Positions 33,203-35,534 of a DNA stretch of 35,534 nucleotides are shown here, in pieces. The stretch is taken from NCBI GenBank assembly GCA_013813775.1, contig JACCRE010000258.1, positions 1 to 35,534 of the forward strand, in the 5' to 3' direction. Under the pieces are notes generated by a model, which ran no database searches, was not told the origin of the DNA, and was given only the letters and a program-made list of their open reading frames with translations. Each line of letters starts with the position of its first letter. Position 1 is the first letter of the stretch. The position numbers and the translations under genes were made by a program. The stretch comes from Planctomycetaceae bacterium. GTDB taxonomy: Bacteria; Planctomycetota; Planctomycetia; Planctomycetales; Planctomycetaceae.

Positions 33203-33286
33203 GGAAAGAAAGCTGGGGGAGGAGTGAAGTGGCGACGTGTGCGGAACTCGCGGACCGCCCGACCCATCGGAAGTGCCGTGCGACAC

Positions 33287-33793
33287 GGATCACATAGAGG
33301 CTACATTTGTCCAGACGGGGTCAAGCCACAACGGCCGCCGGAACGCGCTCCGCCCAATGCGTCGAAGCCTTCGGAGGGAAACGCTGCAGACGTGTTTCTG
33401 ATTATGAAGCCGTCCGCACGCTCGGCAACCTGCTTGATGTCGAACGGTGAAAACCCGATCCAAATCTGATGGGATCAGGAAAACTCTTCATGAGTTGAAA
33501 AATCTGACTTGCACCTCGGGGATATCCTCCTATGATGCTCCGGAAGTTGCCGAAATCAATGTCATTCGTACACTTTTCGGCTGATATTTGGAGGTCGCCT
33601 GGGCCGGCGACGTGCGGTGTTCATGCCGCAGCGGTCACCTAGCCGCATTTGATCGGCAGTGATTTTGTCGACGAATCGTCGATGTCGCTGCTCCTCTCTC
33701 TCCGCCCGTCCCAACCTTCACTTCTACGTCAGTAGTCGATGGTGGCAACGCCCTTGAGCGTTTGTGCCCAATCGTTCACTGCAGGGAAGCAGC
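33287..33793. promoter_or_regulatory. Divergent promoter region between the TPR and LEPR genes
   Basis: No gene is supported here. A candidate plus-strand promoter is TTGCAC (33509-33514), 16 nt, TATGAT (33531-33536). The -10 box is good and the -35 weak. It would give a leader of about 250 nt before the start at 33794. A GAAAACCC copy lies at 33449-33456 and a perfect inverted repeat TCGACGA-A-TCGTCGA at 33668-33682. Confidence 0.35.
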
Positions 33794-35534
33794 ATGCTGC
33801 GCGCCTTCGTAGGTCGACAAAATGTCCGCAACTCTTCTGCGGCTCGTTCACGTGTCCCGGTAGCCGCCATTGAGGCATTGGAACCGCGGCAGTTGCTAAG
33901 TGCTGTCGATTTCGTTGCCTCGTCCGATGCGACAGAGGGGCAAACCGAAGTCGACTTCGACTTCGCCGCTGCGAGCCGACAAGTTGTCGTCTCGACGCGG
34001 GCGGAGTTCGTAGATGCCCTCAAAGCGGCTCAGCCGGGTGATGAGATCCTTGTAGCGCCGGGGAATTACGCGGGCAAGATCTGGGTTTCGAACATCCACG
34101 GACAGGCTGGGGCGTCCATCGTGATCCGAGCGCTAGACCCGTTACGGAGGCCGGTGTTCGACAATGGCAACACAAGCGGCCAGATCCTGCAGATCTCACG
34201 TGCGAGCTATCTCGAGGTTCGCGACCTGATCTTCCAAAACACCGTAGGCAACGGACTGAACATTGATGACGGTGATCCCTCAGATCCGCCGTCGCACGAC
34301 ATTTTGATCGACAACCTGCTCGTCCGGAACCTCGGGACGGGCAACCACGACGGCATCAAGCTTTCAGGCGTCGACAAGTTCCGCGTTACGAATTGCGTCT
34401 TCGAGGCATGGGGTACGGGTGGTGCGGGAATCGATATGGTCGGTTGCCATGACGGAGTCGTCGAAGGTAGCATTTTCAGAAATGGTGTGACAAAGGGAAT
34501 CCAAGCAAAGGGGGGCAGTCGCGATGTCCTCATTCTTGGAAACCGGTTCGAAAATGCTGGACTGCGTGCAGTTCAGATTGGCGGAACGACTGATCTGTAT
34601 TGGTTCCGGCCTGCCGCTTCGACGATCAATTATGAGGCGAAGGACATTACCGTCGAACACAATGTGTTCATCGGCGGCCAATCGGCCGTGGCGTTCGTGA
34701 ACAGTGAAGGTGGCCTTGTTCGGAACAATACGATCTACCGTCCCACGAAATGGATATTCCGAATCCTCCATGAGCAGGCGGATGCTGGCTTCATCGACAG
34801 CCGTAACGGCGTAATTCAACGGAACATCATCGTTTGGGATTCGAGTCTCTCGACGGCTGTCAATATCGGGTCCGGTACGGAGCCGGCGACATTCAGGTTC
34901 GTGGAGAACTGGTGGTATAACGTTTCGAGCCCGGCGGCTAGCGTGCCAGTCCTTCCCTCTCCCGAGACGGGAGGCGTTTATGGCATCGACCCGAGGTTTC
35001 AGAACGCTTCTACATATGATCTCCGCCTCCGGCACGACAGCCCCGCGATTGGATACGGTGCTGACAGATCCACTGCCGACACGACGGCCCCCGTGGTGCA
35101 GCTGACGTCGCCGAACGGCGGCCAGAACCTGACCACGGGCGGGAGCACGACCATCACCTGGACGGCCACGGACAATATGGCCGTGGCGTCGGTGGACCTC
35201 TACTACTCGGCCGACGGCGGCAGCACGTATACGCTGATCGTCGCGGGTCTGTCCAACAGCGGCTCCTACGCCTGGACGCTGCCGGCCACGGCGACCACTC
35301 AGGGCCGCGTTCGTGTGGTGGCCCGCGACGCCGCCGGCAACAGTGCCGCGGACGCTTCGGACGCGAACTTCACGGTGGCCGACGCCTCTCCGACGTCCGT
35401 GGCTGCGGACGGTTTCGAGACGGGGACGCTCACCGGCGGCAGCGGCTGGTCGGATCCTGCCTGGTCCAGTTCGGGGCATGTCTACATCGTCACAGACACC
35501 GCCCCGGCCGAGGGCACGCGCCACGCGCGGTTGC
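33794..35534 (+). CDS. LEPR-motif surface protein with parallel beta-helix and Ig-like domain (partial, 3' end cut)
   Basis: The frame is open from the ATG at 33794, preceded by AGGGAAG, to the window edge: 580 residues without a stop. The N-terminus has the planctomycete-type LEPRQLLS motif (residues 29-36) after a basic, Ser/Arg-rich stretch, in place of a normal signal peptide. Residues ~60-425 form a right-handed parallel beta-helix of the pectate-lyase/polysaccharide-lyase-like type: VDALKAAQPGDEILVAPGNYAG, LEVRDLIFQNT, ILIDNLLVRNLG, IQRNIIVWDSS. Residues ~430-530 are an Ig-like domain beginning VVQLTSPNGGQNL. After that DGFETGTLTGGSGW opens another module. From about 35085 the base composition becomes noticeably richer in G+C. 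It is likely a large secreted or surface protein, possibly acting on or binding polysaccharide; enzymatic activity is not proven. Confidence 0.88.
   Translation, partial: MLRAFVGRQNVRNSSAARSRVPVAAIEALEPRQLLSAVDFVASSDATEGQTEVDFDFAAASRQVVVSTRAEFVDALKAAQPGDEILVAPGNYAGKIWVSNIHGQAGASIVIRALDPLRRPVFDNGNTSGQILQISRASYLEVRDLIFQNTVGNGLNIDDGDPSDPPSHDILIDNLLVRNLGTGNHDGIKLSGVDKFRVTNCVFEAWGTGGAGIDMVGCHDGVVEGSIFRNGVTKGIQAKGGSRDVLILGNRFENAGLRAVQIGGTTDLYWFRPAASTINYEAKDITVEHNVFIGGQSAVAFVNSEGGLVRNNTIYRPTKWIFRILHEQADAGFIDSRNGVIQRNIIVWDSSLSTAVNIGSGTEPATFRFVENWWYNVSSPAASVPVLPSPETGGVYGIDPRFQNASTYDLRLRHDSPAIGYGADRSTADTTAPVVQLTSPNGGQNLTTGGSTTITWTATDNMAVASVDLYYSADGGSTYTLIVAGLSNSGSYAWTLPATATTQGRVRVVARDAAGNSAADASDANFTVADASPTSVAADGFETGTLTGGSGWSDPAWSSSGHVYIVTDTAPAEGTRHARL

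Noticed and set aside
34364-35524. 386-residue minus-strand open frame
   Set aside because: It lies opposite the LEPR beta-helix gene, is Arg/Gly-rich without any domain, and is a typical antisense shadow of a GC-rich coding region.

Overview
The window looks like planctomycete chromosome, probably from the Pirellulales or a neighbouring group. The evidence is a PEP-CTERM protein together with an exosortase, an N-terminal LEPR-x-LL-S type motif on a large beta-helix surface protein, several short secreted proteins of planctomycete style, and moderately high GC. Most of the window is one exopolysaccharide (EPS) locus. I saw no tRNA, rRNA, CRISPR array, transposase or phage gene.

Layout. (1) Positions 36-23992 hold 19 minus-strand genes, tightly packed with several 1-7 nt overlaps. 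In transcription order the first block (23992-15256) is assembly and export machinery: exosortase, Wzz/BY-kinase co-polymerase, EpsI-like protein, phosphoglycosyl transferase, O-antigen ligase/polymerase, Wzx-like flippase and a hexapeptide acyltransferase. A convincing minus-strand terminator (15162-15182) ends this block. The second block (14950-36) is mostly sugar chemistry and decoration: a fused oxidoreductase-aminotransferase, an AAC(3)-fold acetyltransferase, a glycosyltransferase, a second hexapeptide acyltransferase, an acyl carrier protein, an AMP-forming ligase, a membrane-anchored EEP-family phosphodiesterase, two GT4 glycosyltransferases, an AlkP-fold protein with altered metal ligands, another glycosyltransferase, and UDP-GlcNAc 2-epimerase. 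(2) Positions 24615-26979 hold a plus-strand unit: the Wza-type outer-membrane export lipoprotein and two small secreted proteins. (3) Positions 27123-33202 are minus strand: a PEP-CTERM protein, a probable small secreted protein and a membrane-anchored TPR protein of about 1558 residues. (4) From 33794 to the right edge is the 5' part of a large LEPR-motif parallel beta-helix protein, cut by the window end.

How it fits together. The locus supplies a near-complete Wzx/Wzy pathway: priming transferase, glycosyltransferases, flippase, polymerase, co-polymerase/kinase and outer-membrane exporter. It also carries an exosortase that could process PEP-CTERM proteins such as the one at 27123. The least ordinary part is the decoration section. 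One polypeptide carries both the dehydrogenase and aminotransferase needed to install an amino group. It sits next to an AAC(3)-fold N-acetyltransferase and, four genes on, an ACP/ligase pair that could activate a further acyl or aminoacyl substituent. I infer a polymer containing an unusual acylated amino sugar or aminocyclitol. A cognate phosphatase for the kinase and a UDP-ManNAc dehydrogenase are not in this window.
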